Below are positions 33,266-44,736 of a stretch of DNA of 64,000 nt, piece after piece; within the stretch, counting starts at the first letter, position 1; each line of letters opens with the position of its first letter. Made by a program: the position numbers and the translations under genes. Source of the stretch: Gerris lacustris (taxonomy: Eukaryota > Arthropoda > Insecta > Hemiptera > Gerridae); NCBI GenBank assembly GCA_951217055.1, contig OX578282.1, positions 21,573,106 to 21,637,105 of the forward strand, read 5' to 3'. Below the pieces are notes generated by a model that was given only the letters and a program-made list of their open reading frames with translations, did no database searches and was not told the DNA's origin.

Positions 33266-34544
33266 AAGTCCCCCTGGAAAAAAGAAGAAAACATAGAGGC
33301 AGCTTTTGGTCTCTATAAGATGCCAGTGAGGAAGAATAGTCTTGACTTATAATGACTTGAAATGGCCTCTGTCAATAGATTTTTTAATGTAACTCTATTT
33401 TTCCACTCTGGCGATGATGATGGAAAATAAATCTGTTTACGAGGAGGACTATTTAATTTTATTTTAAAAGTTATATGTTGTATTCGCAATGAGCAAATTA
33501 AACCACCATTTTAAATAAATTACATATATTATAAGGAAAAAACCTTTTAAGTGATTGATTTCCTAGTTTTTAATAATTAATCAATATAGCTTATGAATAG
33601 AATAAGTAATAATAGAATAGTAATTAGTTAATAATGTGGAAAATTGGATTTGTTATAAAGGTTCTCTCTCACTAATTTCTGAATTTTCGCGAAAAATTAA
33701 ACTAGAGGAAGTTTTATTACTTTAGGGTTTATATGATATCAACTTAAGTACAAATTGCTGTGAGTTAAGATTAATAAAATAATTTAATGTATATGTTCTT
33801 CCCTGGAGAAAGCTAAATAAAGTAATAAAATTATTTGTAGAAGAAGAGAAATTCGGTATAAAATTATACAGGATTCAAATATTTTATTGCTTTATGCGCT
33901 CAATTAGATATTCGTAATGTGTATCATTAAATATATGGGTTAAGACATAACTGTATACAATTTTAGTTATAGAACAGACCTCCATTAAGACTCAATTTTC
34001 AACTGGTAAATTATAACTAAGTTTCTTGAAATTTGTTTACGTTTGCTAATGTGTTAAGTAGTGACCTATATTTTTATAAATGTATTTACCAAGCTTTATG
34101 ACAGGGATAACGTTTTTTATAAGAGGATACTTAAAGAATAAATTGATTTTGCAAATGAAATAACACATTACTGTTATTTGTTTTATAATTCCTTAGCAGT
34201 GTTATTAGCAGATTAATGCTTAGCAATCATAATTTAAGAAATATTTTTACATTTTTTTTTTTTTTTCAGACTCATTTTAATTTACCGTAGTAAAGCATTT
34301 CTGTGCATAATGATTATTTATATTGCTTTGAATTAGGGTTTCAAATGTATTTATTTTTAATGTTCAATTTCTTGAAGCATCTATAAATGAACACTTCAAT
34401 AGTGGACATTTTTTTTTATTCCCCTTCAATTTATGTTCTGTTTATAGAGCGAACATTAAATTAACTATGCCGGAAAATTACTAGCGGATGTGGACACCTT
34501 AATTTAAATAAATCCTGGTACATTTTTACTTAAGCACCCTATAT

Positions 34545-34655
34545 CCCTTTGTCTTGATAGTTACTTAGACAAAGTAACATATAAAGTCTAAATTACTGTT
34601 AAGACAAAGGGATATTTAGTTAAATGTACCTTGGGACAAAGGAATATCACACTAT
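34545..34655 (-). repeat. Core of the 236-bp TIR element, inverted duplicate
   Basis: CTGTTAAGACAAAGGGATAT and TTGGGACAAAGGAATATCAC match the element core. Just upstream, TATCCCTTTGTCTTGATAGT is an inverted partial copy, giving a small hairpin. Confidence 0.7.
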
Positions 34656-35680
34656 TATACATATAAATGTGATAATATCCTTTAATTGTTAGTCTAATTA
34701 ACAATTAAGACAATGACAAATAAAATATACACGCTAAGAAAACTGTAGAACTCATATACTGTCCTACAGTTTTCTGTATATGAAATTAGTCTTACACGAG
34801 ATAAGAATTGATATTAAAATAGCGTAATAAAACTGACCTAGGAATCTCAATGTCTTTGAGATGTCAGGGAGACAAACACACAAACGTTTGAGACTTCAGT
34901 AGGCAAACTATAGTTTAGAATCAAGGGGGGTGCTAAAGTAAATAAGTGCCTAAATCCTTATATCAGACCGAGTTTTTATTAAATATTTTGCGAAATATTT
35001 ACTGTATTTGTTATCACCATCAATGTGGTAATTTTATTTTTTTACCCGAAAATAAATATTCCGAAACTTCAGCATTCATTAGATATGGGAGCGCCTTTGG
35101 AAGTTACTTTAAGGGAATAACGTAAACTGTCCCTAAAAGCATATTTCAGTTTTCATAAGGCCATTATCAGTTCCTAAGACTAGAATTGGTTATCATTAAG
35201 CTTATTAATTATTTAATAGTTAATATTAGGTAGTTGTAGCTATAGATATGTGTTACCTTAGAACAAAGGTTGACATAAAGACCTGGAGATATTATTCATC
35301 ATGATGGCTAAAAGCTTTTGCTAGATCAGCCCCAATACAGTATATCCATCTTTTAGATTAGGCGATATGTACCTGAAAAAAAGAAAATACACATATTATT
35401 ATTATATAAGACAAGATATTATATGTGGTGACATTGTGACATCCTTTTTTATGTAGATAAATAATCTATAATTCCCAAAGTTAAAAAAAAATCAATTTTA
35501 AGATTTTGGTGAATAAACATGTTTAGAGGTCCAAAGAGTTAAAAAAAACCTGGCTATGGTCAAGAGTTAAGTTGTCTAGCTATGGTCAAGAGTCAAGAGT
35601 TAAGTTAAGTCTAGCTATGGTCAAGAGATAAGTTAAGTCTAGGTATGGTCAAGAGATAAGTTAAGTCTAGGTCTTGCTAT

Positions 35681-36083
35681 TTTTTTTATTTTTTATTTTA
35701 TTTTATTTTTATTTTTATTTTTTTTTATTCCGGGGGGCTTTTACGCCCGAAGACATAGGCCACTTAGGTGGGCCCATTGAACAAACCCGGGTTAGAAACC
35801 TAACTTCTTCACATTAGAGTGAAGTGTCTGGTCGTTAACCATGACTCTCTTTCGATATGAATCGAACTGAGAGTGTATTCCATGGTTTCCAGGCCGAAAC
35901 CTGGTGGCGCTACTCTTTCGAGTAGCTACTCATTTATTTAAACAATGCTGGGTGAACATTGAGAGGGGGGCCTGATCCGGGAATCGAACCCAGAGCTGCG
36001 GTCACCTTCTGACCCGGCTCGATGCTGCTTAACTTGCCTTATCGCAAGGCAAGCTCTCTAGCCTCCGAGCCACCCAGGCCCCC
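35681..36083 (-). mobile_element. tRNA-derived SINE with target duplication
   Basis: On the minus strand the element starts GGGGGCCTGGGTGGCTCGGA. It carries a B box GGTTCGATTCC about 90 bases later, then a unique body with GGTTTCGGCCTGGAAACC, and ends in an A-rich tail (plus-strand T run 35681-35728). The flanks GTCTTGCTAT (35671-35680) and GTCATGCTAT (36086-36095) are a 10-bp target duplication with one mismatch, inside the minisatellite. A tRNA head, A tail and target duplication together are the hallmarks of a LINE-mobilised SINE. No partner LINE tail was identified. Confidence 0.9.
35969..36080 (-). other. tRNA-like head of the SINE
   Basis: GGCCTGG at the 5' side can pair with TCAGGCC at the 3' side as a 7-bp acceptor-like stem with one G-T pair. 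The A box region is GGTGGCTCGGAGGCTAGAGA, and the B box is GGTTCGATTCC. At 112 nt it is longer than most tRNAs and has a long central insertion, so it is tRNA-derived and not a tRNA gene. Confidence 0.7.
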
Positions 36084-36691
36084 AAGTCATGCTATGGTCA
36101 AGAGTTAACTTAAGTCTGGCTATGGTCAAGAGTTAAGTAAGTCGGGCAATGGTATGATTCTGTTCAGTAGTGTCTGTAAGTAACCAAACAGATTATTCTT
36201 TCTTAAGGTTAAATTTATTTGTTTTACGCAAAACAGCAGATTCCTGCACTTACTACATTACTGCACTTACTACATTACTGCACTCGTTTTACTTTACCGC
36301 ACTCCAGTGTTCCAACTTACGAGCAAAAACTTAAATCTAAACAAAGATGAAATAATCCAAATTATAATAATAACAACTAATGATTATTTTTTAACTAACT
36401 ACATGATTTAAACACTATAATATATATTTATATCAAATATAAAAATGTTAAAATATAGAAAAGTATAGATTGACAATCTAAAAAAAAGAATCAAATGTGA
36501 TGAGTAAATGTTATAATGAAAAATATAACAGAGCTTGGTCAGGTTTGCTGAATCATGCAAAAAAAAGGCAACACTGGCTATAAACTGAACAGCTGGTTTA
36601 ATTGATATTGTAAAACTTTTTACAAGTTGATGAACACTATTATTTTATATTTTATTTACAGATTAAAAACTAACTGTAGGAAAAATTTAAT

Positions 36692-36811
36692 GTGCAACTC
36701 GAGCTTAAAGTGTCTTGCTGCACTCGAGAAACCTTTCCGCCCTCGCCTGCGGCTCGTGCGTAAATGTTTCTTTCGAGTGCAGCAAAGTGCCACTTTGCGC
36801 ACTAGTTGCAC
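36692..36811. mobile_element. Short palindromic element
   Basis: GTGCAACTCGAGCTTAAAGT...GCTGCACTCGAGAAAC pairs with GTTTCTTTCGAGTGCAGC...AGTGCGC-type sequence ending AGTTGCAC. Arms of about 45 bp surround a GC-rich CCCTCGCCTGCGGCTCG centre. It is non-coding, and the GC content is far above the flanks. Confidence 0.7.
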
Positions 36812-37457
36812 AAATAACTATTATGAATTTTCGGGACTTACTTTCCTTTCGCAAATCACAAAATATTTCGCATAATCCTTATATGTTGGTGAAATAAATG
36901 CATATTTACGATATCATCTGAACATTATGCACAACTAATAATGTTGTAATTCACATAGTAGATTACAACACCATAAACCACTTAAGAGTATAATTGTTTA
37001 ATATTAAAAGTATAATTAACCTGCACGTAAGACTTAAGACTAGTTATAGTTATTCATAAACAGCTATTCTATTAAATTATGTTATTTATAAGTTACATTT
37101 AATCTCAATACGAAATCAAATAGGTGGGGTTTCTACATATGTTTGTCTATTGAGAAACATATATAATATATAGCAAACACCTATTAATCATATTTATAGA
37201 AAATAAACAAATTATTATAATAATAATAAAATAAATATGCCACTTAATACAATATCTCTTATCTATAATGAAGGACAACAGAGGCTACAGGCTACAATTT
37301 TATTGTATTATAATAATATAATAAATTGCGTTGTTCTGGAAGCTTGTCATATTTATAGCAACATATTAGTTGCATAACTAAATATAGCAAATTTAAAAGA
37401 ATATTTATCCTTGTAATTTCAAAACCTCACCTTTAACTATAGGAAAATTAATTCACA

Positions 37458-37640
37458 GCTTGGTTTTCCGGTGGAATCCGCGTCACGAAGGGGGTGAAGT
37501 CCGACGTTTCGCTTCCTCTGCTGGAAGCATCTTCAGGGGTGTGGTGCATCGTGGTGTTGACTCGAAGCGAACACAGGATGTACCGGAAATCCAAGCTGTG
37601 TATTACGAGTCTACCCGCGGGAGCCTACGCACCAAGTATA
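37458..37640 (-). mobile_element. GC-rich retroelement end with hammerhead-like fold
   Basis: This isolated GC-rich block reads on the minus strand as CCCTGAAGATGCTTCC, AGCAGA, GGAAGCGAAACGTCGG, followed by ACTTCACCCCCTTCGTGACG. The CTGAAGA - 6-bp stem - GAAACGTC order matches a hammerhead core with one extra base, and similar signatures are frequent near the ends of animal retroelements. The plus-strand frame over it is a shadow. The retroelement class is not established here. Confidence 0.45.
37503..37536 (-). other. Hammerhead-like RNA fold
   Basis: Box 1 is CTGAAGA, stem II is GCTTCC/GGAAGC with loop AGCAGA, and box 2 is GAAAC followed by GTC. Position 7 of the first box is variable in hammerheads, so CTGAAGA is allowed. 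The extra T before stem II is not standard, and stem III would have no loop in the monomer. Confidence 0.4.
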
Positions 37641-37716
37641 GGAAAATTGTAGAAACAAGTGATAATTTTAAAGAAAACTTTGTAAAAACTTGAAATTTGG
37701 TTTTTTTTCTTCTGAG

Positions 37717-37765
37717 CTTACCGAAGGTAATGGAAGTGTTTTGATAATGTTCAAAATACTTACAT
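37717..37765 (-). repeat. F-family terminal fragment
   Basis: GAGCTTACCGAAGGTAATGG followed by AAGTGTTTTGATAATG matches the start of the F copy at 28886. The homology is lost shortly afterwards. Confidence 0.6.
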
Positions 37766-38352
37766 TATGTCGATTATCAATATATGAAATTTTATTATCT
37801 ATACCAAATATTTATGACCAGCAAATCCGTTCCTCAAAATTTTCAACAATATTTTTTTTATCTTGTTTTCTATATCTCAAGTGCATTTATATTTAATAGC
37901 AATGTATATACCCTTTTAAGAGTTTCCATGTCTAAAACAATAGAAGTGGTTCTTGAAGATCTAGGTTAACTTTAAATCTTGAAATCAATGAATATCATCA
38001 ACTTCATTTAAAATTTTTGAATAAATCTGATCATAGATTAGTGTTTTCTTCTTTCTTTATTTAACTAGTCAAAACTTTACCGTCTAATAAATCGTCGAAT
38101 GTGGGAGGAAAGTGGGTGAAATTAAACTCTAGAAAAGAGCCCACTTACTACCTACCTTTTTTGGGTAATATCGTTAACCATAATTTTTATCATTTCTTTT
38201 ACCAAAAATGTATTTTAAACGTGGGAGCGAAAGATTTTATTACGAGTTTAATTAAACGATGTTTTTTTTTAACAATAATTAATTATTTATGGAGATTTTC
38301 GTGTGGTTTAGAGTGTTAATCCAATTCCATGGTTTTTAGCTATTCTGAGTAA

Positions 38353-38427
38353 ATTCTCCATTCTCCACCCTTAAAAACCCCCTAGTTCCCAACATTTCCC
38401 GTATTTACGTGAGTGGATAGATAGTAG

Positions 38428-38509
<82 letters not shown>

Positions 38510-38584
38510 CTACTATCTATCCACTCACGTAAATACGGGAAATGTTGGGAACTAGGGGGTTTTTAAGGGTGGAGAATGGAGAAT
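38353..38584. repeat. Perfect 232-bp palindrome with (TA)n centre
   Basis: The left arm runs from ATTCTCCATTCTCCACCC through CCCCCTAGTTCCCAACATTT and GTGAGTGGATAGATAGTAG. Its exact reverse complement occupies the right half, with (TA)n (about 38430-38506) as the centre. I found no mismatch over about 77 non-TA bases per arm. This is far better conserved than any other inverted repeat here. It is immediately followed by a second small hairpin, ACCGCCGTGAGGCGGT. Confidence 0.95.
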
Positions 38585-39125
38585 ACCGCCGTGAGGCGGT
38601 AGTCGCCAGTTTCTGTACGATTAAGTATTAAGTGTAATAGTTGCATATTCTTTTTCTGCACTTCAAGACCTTTAAATTGATGTATAACATGTCATGGTGA
38701 CTAAAAACGTTTTTTAAAACAACAAGTAAGGCGCGCTTCACGTATAAGTACACTAAAAACTTTTTTTAGTCACCCAACATATTGGCCGCCATCTTGAAAA
38801 TAGTAAGTGTGGAATTTTAATAGTTGTATATTCCTTTTCTACACTTCAAGACCTTTAAATTTATGTATAACATGTCATGGTGACTAAAAACTTTTTTTTG
38901 ATTTGCCCGCCGTATTGGCCGCCATCTTGGAAATATTAAGTGTAAAAACTCCAAAATGAGTCAAGTTGTCACAAATGCCGAGATGCACCTGTGTGCCGAA
39001 TTTCATGTTCCTAGCTATAGTAGTTTATGCATTGAAACAAGCCAACAGCAAGACACCAACGGACAGACAGACAGACTGACAGACAGAGCCGTTATGTAGT
39101 GTTTCTTTTCGTACTTTGTGCAGAA
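38585..39125 (+). repeat. Partial direct duplication in a dispersed repeat
   Basis: Two units share TTTTCTGCACTTCAAGACC, TATAACATGTCATGGTGACT and TTGGCCGCCATCTTG: about 38626-38803 and 38804-38945, the second with an internal deletion. Downstream come AATTTCATGTTCCTAGCTAT and a GACAGACAGAC tract (39061-39085), features shared with many insect repeats. There is no open frame. Confidence 0.8.
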
Positions 39126-39483
39126 ACCTAAAAACTACCGAATTTACCGAAATAGCACCAGGTCGAAAGTTGTTAATTTGTAAAAAGAAACAGATTAAAA
39201 AAATACCCCGAAGTCAATCGGACACTTAGATTTATGTGGGTGTTTAGTAGTAAATTTACCCTTAACCAACCATCATTGCGACGAAATACCGCACTCAATA
39301 ACTAACAATAGCAGTTTAATAACTAACTATAGTAGTTTATAATAACTAAGAATAGCAGTTTAGCAATTTTAGACACACAAATAACTAGAAGAGGAACATT
39401 TCAGTAACACTGTGATTATTAAAATCAATAAATAACTGTATTTAATCTAAAAGTAATTAACATTTATAAGGTGACTGTTTGAA

Positions 39484-39733
39484 ATTTTTTTCATATAAAA
39501 GAGTTTTCAGATTTTTTAAGGAGGAGGGAGGGAAGCTTCTCCAAATTTAGAGCGATTTTCATCGAATTGGCCATGCAGTTAAGGTTCCACGCGTCTGCAC
39601 ACTCTACATACAGATTAAACACAGATTTAAAAAAAACTTTTTTGGACTCGGAGGACTTTATACCGTATAAATCCATCTTGATCTCAAATCTATACTCCGC
39701 ATGACAATACTTTCTTGTATATATACATACAGG
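39484..39733 (-). repeat. S-family fragment
   Basis: CTCCAAATTTAGAGCGATTT, GGTTCCACGCGTCTGCACAC, TTTTTTGGACTCGGAGGACT and ATGACAATACTTTCTTGTAT match the 5' half of the minus-oriented S copy at 62640-63143. It abuts the palindromic element at 39727. Confidence 0.75.
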
Positions 39734-40729
39734 GTGTCCCAGCAAAGCTTTAGCGTGCTAATCAGAACAGGGTTCTACATGTGAAAATAAGTCGAAAATG
39801 CTCAATAACTTTTTTTCGATTTCGGCTTAGTTTAGCCGTAATCCGCCATTTTGTATTTCTTTTGAAAAAAATTATATTTAAAAAACCCTTGAAGATATTT
39901 TTATAAAACTTGACAGATGTCTTACTAACTCCGATATCTAAAATTTCCAAAAAATATTAGTTTTTCAAATTTATCAAATTTAAAAATGGCGGCCATTTAA
40001 AATTTTAAACGTCAAATTCCATGAAAACCAGTAGGTATGAAGAAATTTTGCATTTGACAAAAGTTGTTGAACTTTTTAATGCAAATGCGAACCTTAATTA
40101 TTGAAATCGGTTCATGAATGAAGATATGATGATTACTTTTATGTTCACAATGTAACTCAACATCACGTTTAAATAAGCTAATAAAAAAAACCTCCAAACA
40201 AAATTAAAGATAATAATGAATAAAACTTAAAATGGAATGTAAATAGTTAAGATGATTTTTTTAAATTGAAATTATAAGAATTGCACTAATAATTTGTACA
40301 CCAAAAACATTAAATTAGTTGTCATTTCTTAATTTATAAACCGATTTCAATAAACAAGGTATCGTTAGATTTGCATTAAAAAGTTCTGCAACTTTTGTCT
40401 CATGCAAAAGTTCTTTATACCTACTGGTTTTCATGGAATTCAACTTCTAAAATTTTAAGTGGCCAACATTTTGAAATTTGATTAATTTGAAAAGTAATAT
40501 TTTTGGAAATTTTAGATATCGGAGTTAGTAAGACATCCGTCAAGTTTCATAAACATATATATCTTCAAGGGTTTTTGAAATATAATTTTTTTCAAAAGAA
40601 ATACAAAATAGCGGATTACGGCTAAACAAAGCCGAAATCGAAAACAATTTACTGAGCATTTTCGACTTATTTTCACGTGTAGAACCCTTTTCTGAATAGC
40701 GCGCTAAGCTTTTTTGGGACACCCTGTAT
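39727..40729. mobile_element. 1-kb palindromic element with ACAGGGTGTCCCA ends
   Basis: The left end ATACAGGGTGTCCCA and right end TGGGACACCCTGTAT are exact inverted copies. Homology continues for about 400 bp into each arm, for example GCCGTAATCCGCCATTTTG against CAAAATAGCGGATTACGGC, and CATGAAAACCAGTAGGTAT against ATACCTACTGGTTTTCATGG. The centre is about 40160-40330. There is no transposase frame; the short minus-strand frames are by-products. ACAGGGTGTCCC-type termini are widespread on insect MITEs. The superfamily is uncertain. Confidence 0.85.
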
Positions 40730-41274
40730 ATACCTACTAGTATGCAAATAACACATATTTAAATTAAATAACGTATTTTTACGATCTAACTTGGTTTCGG
40801 CACAATAACTACAAAATAACACATATAGAACTCTAGTGACTCAAGTATAAACTCTATCCCGATATATTATATTCAAAATCTCTTTCATGTTTAAGCTTTC
40901 CTAATATAACTTAATTAATATATAATCCTTTGAGGATTGAGAACAATTAAATGCATTGTATTATCATCATCGATTTTAGTTAATTAACCCTATAAACTAA
41001 TCCACAGTAATGCGTAGAGATCACTCCGTATTTTAGTTTATGAAATAGGGCTTTTAAAACCGAACCTGTCATACTTGACAGTTGATAAATTCTTCCAACA
41101 CCAACAACTTTTTGACTTATAAAGGCGTCCATGATAAAATGGCAAAACAGGCGAAAATTATTATTTTGAAGTAGTTAAGTATCTTATAAATACTTTATTA
41201 CCATTTTTTTTATTTTTTTTATTTTGCTTTACTTTAATATTCTTACAAGAGGAAAAAAAGTAAAAATTCATATT

Positions 41275-41336
41275 TGCCGCTAGGATTCGAACCACGTATC
41301 CTTGGTTTACGCTTTACTAACTGAGTAACGACACGT
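41275..41336 (-). repeat. tRNA-like remnant
   Basis: On the minus strand, GTTACTCAGTTAGTAAAGCG resembles an A box and is followed 20 bases later by a perfect B box, GGTTCGAATCC. The T stem and acceptor stem do not pair properly, so it is a tRNA pseudogene or SINE fragment and not a working tRNA. Confidence 0.5.
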
Positions 41337-41754
41337 GACATATTTAGGCGTTGGTTATGAATTTAATTTTTTTATTCTTGAAATCAATATGTAATAAGGC
41401 TTTATATTTTATTATTTTATGAGGGTGTCAGACAACTAGGTCATATACGCCCAAGTAAGGCTACATATCATGTCAATGCATCAAAAGAAAACATGATCAT
41501 CATATCCCCAAATATTATTTGCACCATCTTGTCACTATACTTATAGCTAGGTTTTATTTAATTTATATTTTCCCTGTGGTTTTTATTGACATTTTCTTTA
41601 AATAAAATTCTATGCAGTAACATAATATACAACTTCTTATCAACTTGCTGAATAATTGCCTGAATAATTGAAGTCAGAAAATGTTTTTAATTTCAAACGT
41701 GAAGAGCGATTTGAGAAAGAAAAAATTTAGATTGGGGTAAGAAAATGAACACGG

Positions 41755-42140
41755 TTTTTAGGGTTTCGTTGGTAAAACTAAAAAAAGAAACCCTTATAGT
41801 TTCGTTCCTGTGTCTGTCTGTCACTCTGTACGGTTCCAATAACTTTTAAATCAAAAGAGATAGAAACATAAAAACTTTCCAGTATTAAAGATCGTTTTGA
41901 CGCGCACAAATGAAAAATATAGCGAACTCAAAATTATCAGCTGTTCAAATCCAAAAAGGCGGATAATTCACGTCACGCGAAATTTTTTTTTTTTTTTAAT
42001 TTTGAGTGGGGTATCAAATGAAAGGAATTGAAGAGTAGATTACAAAAATATATAGCACTTGTGGAAAGTATTTATTTTTTCATGGCATTTTGTCAAGAAA
42101 CATCAAAATTTGGAGTCCCCCCTATATCCCCTTTATACTA
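41755..42140 (-). repeat. Diverged R1-like repeat
   Basis: It starts AGGGTTTCGTTGGTAAAACT, has the CTGTGTCTGTCTGTC tract, and shares GTGGGGTATCAAATGAAAGG and GATTACAAAAATATATA with R1 (GGGTATCATATGAAAG at 43887). The spacing between blocks agrees, so it is an older relative in the same orientation as 43620-44375. Confidence 0.6.
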
Positions 42141-42231
42141 ATTTTATGTTCACAATACCAACGAAATCCTTTTTGAGTGAGACTTCACGCACAACCAATT
42201 TATTTATTACAGTGTTTGTTGGGATTCATAC

Positions 42232-42234
<3 letters not shown>

Positions 42235-42305
<71 letters not shown>
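42235..42305. repeat. (TA)n microsatellite
   Basis: About 35 TA dinucleotides, directly following ACATATACA. The overlapping frame is not a gene. Confidence 0.97.
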
Positions 42306-42307
<2 letters not shown>

Positions 42308-43619
42308 GATTTAACTTTTATTTCAAAGTATTTAGATGGTTAGGGCCACAAATTTAAGTAAATATTTTTAAATTACATTTCGAGACATGACTCCTTTTTT
42401 GTAAACATGAAAATTTATGAAATTACAAAATATTTACCTACCAATCTTTATTATATTATATTTTGTTATTAACTGTAAAATAATTTTTACAAAAAAAAAA
42501 AAAAAAAAAAATACTAATTAAATACTTAATGTATAATTTTAAACGGGCTTTTTACCAAATCGACTCGACCTCTTAAATTGACTCTAGTTTCTTAAGATAA
42601 AAAGGGTTTATGAAGAAGAAAAAAAAAGAAAGCTATTTGATAAATAATTTATGTGGCTAATTCCGGAACCTTTTATAAGAAAAAAGGATGATTTTTTTAA
42701 AGGAAAATTTCATTTTGAAGTGGAAGAGATTAATGATTTAGAGATTGTAATTCCTAGTTTTTTCTCTCCCTTTCTCCCGCCATTTTTTTCTTCCTAAAAG
42801 GCATTCATGACGGAACCAATATAAAAAAAGTTAATTAAAGAGGTTTTTTCCCTTCTTTTCAAAAAATAAACTAGAAGAAAAGAAGATTCATTTTTTTACA
42901 ATATTTCTGCAAACACTAAAGAGTTATTCAACAATTCAAACAAAATTAGGCCAAGATTTTATTAGTTTTTTTTCATTTACTGCCTCAATATTTTTTTTTA
43001 TTGTTTGGTAATAATAAGATTAAAATTGAAAAATGAAGATGTATCCAAATAAAGATATGCAATAAAAAAAATGTTTGTTTTATATTATATAATGCTACAA
43101 TAAAATATATAAAACTATTGAGTGAAATTATATTGTTATATATAGGTAAAGAAAAAAAAAATCTTAAGCAGCCATTGGCCGATTCTCAATTATTGGAGTA
43201 TCTTATGTAAACATAATAAATTATTATTTTATTACAATCATAGTGACGCAAAGAACTATTGTCTTGATAGTTTCTATGCAAACAATCCTGCATATATAGT
43301 GAAAGCCAGCCAAATAAAATTTATTTTCATCAATAACTCGGAAGCTATATTTTTCCCTGAAAAACCATTTATGTGGGTAAATTCGAATTTAAATGAACAA
43401 CAAAACAGATGTGCCCTATGTCCAATCAAAATCGTAGGATACAGTTTTTTAAGAATATGATTTTTTACGAATTTTCAGTTTTTGGGAAGTAGAGCCCCCA
43501 TATTTAGAATAACATTAATTTAACAATATCACCTTGGAGTAATACGTTCTGAGCATGTATACTAAATTTGAAATAAATCGGCACATTTGTTTAGGCCTTA
43601 AGTTTAGACATGAAGGCAA

Positions 43620-44375
43620 CTGCCCAGTTTTGACCGGTTTTTAGGGTCCGCAGGCAAAACCAAGGACCCTTATATTTTCCTGCGTGTGTCTGTCCGTCCG
43701 TCTTGTAGCCTGCTCTCACGGCTACACCTTTCGTCCAATCACTTTGAAATTTGGCATGTATGTATCTTGTATCTACCCACATATTTTAAAAATATAGCGA
43801 CTTAAAAAAAATATTTTTTTTAAAAAAATAGGGTAAAAAAACTTAAGGGTTAAAATTGTTTTATTTTTTTTTCGACACCGTGAGGGGTATCATATGAAAG
43901 AATACGTTGAGCTGATTACAAAAATATATAATTCTTTGGTTACAACGTTGATAGGGCGAGCGTAGGCAAGTTTGAAGTGGGCGTGAAACGTGTCCCCCCC
44001 ATCTATCTCGCTTATGTGAAGTGCAAAAAATTTGAAAAAATTCCTGAACATTCTTCGACTAAAAGTAAAGATACCACTTTTTGGAAATTTCGAAAAAAAA
44101 AATTTTTTTTTTTATTGACAAAATACGTTTTTTCATAATTATGGTCTTTTCGATGTATTTATATGGTTGAAGTCCGGTTCAGTGGCAAAAAAATACGTTA
44201 TCGGAAGTTTGTTCATGTGTTTTGAGAATATCAGACCCATAGGATAGTTCAAAGTAAGCTTTTTAGCATTTTAAGAAACACCATCAATAGGGTACTACTT
44301 AAACTATACAGTGTAGCCTACGGGACTCTCGCTGTGTGCTGACTAGCACACACTTGACCTGTTTATTAAACAGGC
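43620..44375 (-). mobile_element. R1-family element, inverted relative to 6958
   Basis: It starts at 43643 with AGGGTCCGCAGGCAAAACCA and ends with GCCTACGGGACTCTCGCTG, then the outer hairpin GTGTGCTGACTAGCACAC and TTGACCTGTTTATTA. Almost every block of the 6958 copy is present in reverse complement, including GCGACTT-A runs, GAGGGGTATCATATGAAAG and GGTCTTTTCGATGTATTTAT. Frames over it are shadows. Confidence 0.85.
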
Positions 44376-44387
44376 CTTTCAAGAGAC

Positions 44388-44492
44388 TCGTCTTTTTCGT
44401 AAATTCATCAAAACCTTAAAATCGAATTTTCGTGCTATCACAATACTTTATCTATACATAGATATTATACTACAAATATGAGAAAGTAAAAG
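44388..44492 (-). repeat. S-family 5' end fragment
   Basis: AAATCGAATTTTCGTGCTAT and CACAATACTTTATCTATACA, then ATATGAGAAAGTAAAAG, match 63085-63143. Only the first 100 bases of the family are present. Confidence 0.7.
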
Positions 44493-44651
44493 TTTTAATA
44501 AATTGGTGTCTTAGTCGTTTGCGCTATTTGACATGCGTAGAAGCTTAGAGCTTTTACTACTTAATTTACTAAATGTAATTAGTATTTATATTGAAGAGAA
44601 GTGTAATCTAATTTTTATCTGCTGATTAAGTATATTTTATTAAATTAAAAT

Positions 44652-44736
44652 ATCATTTTTAAATAACATAAAATAACAATTTTTAAATAACATAAAATAT
44701 CAATCTTTAAATAACACTAAATAACAATTTTTAAAT
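44652..44736. repeat. 24-bp AT-rich tandem repeat
   Basis: About 3.5 units of a 24-bp motif (ACAATTTTTAAATAACATAA plus AATA), starting at 44652, 44676 and 44700, with few differences. Confidence 0.9.

Larger units (their letters stand above)
30106..35544. other. Gene-poor AT-rich stretch
   Basis: Apart from the small structures and repeat copies listed separately, I see no coding region here. The frames at 31230-31427 and 32931-33152 are short and A/T-driven. Confidence 0.6.
35550..36145. repeat. Minisatellite interrupted by a SINE
   Basis: Degenerate units built from CTATGGTCAAGAG and TTAAGTTAAGTCTAG (period about 33 bp in the best part) occur at 35550-35672. They resume at 36089-36145 with CTATGGTCAAGAGTTAACTT. 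The array was evidently one block before the insertion at 35681-36083. Confidence 0.85.

Noticed and set aside
41275..41336. Functional tRNA gene on the minus strand
   Set aside because: The A and B boxes are present, but the T stem has mismatches and no acceptor stem forms.
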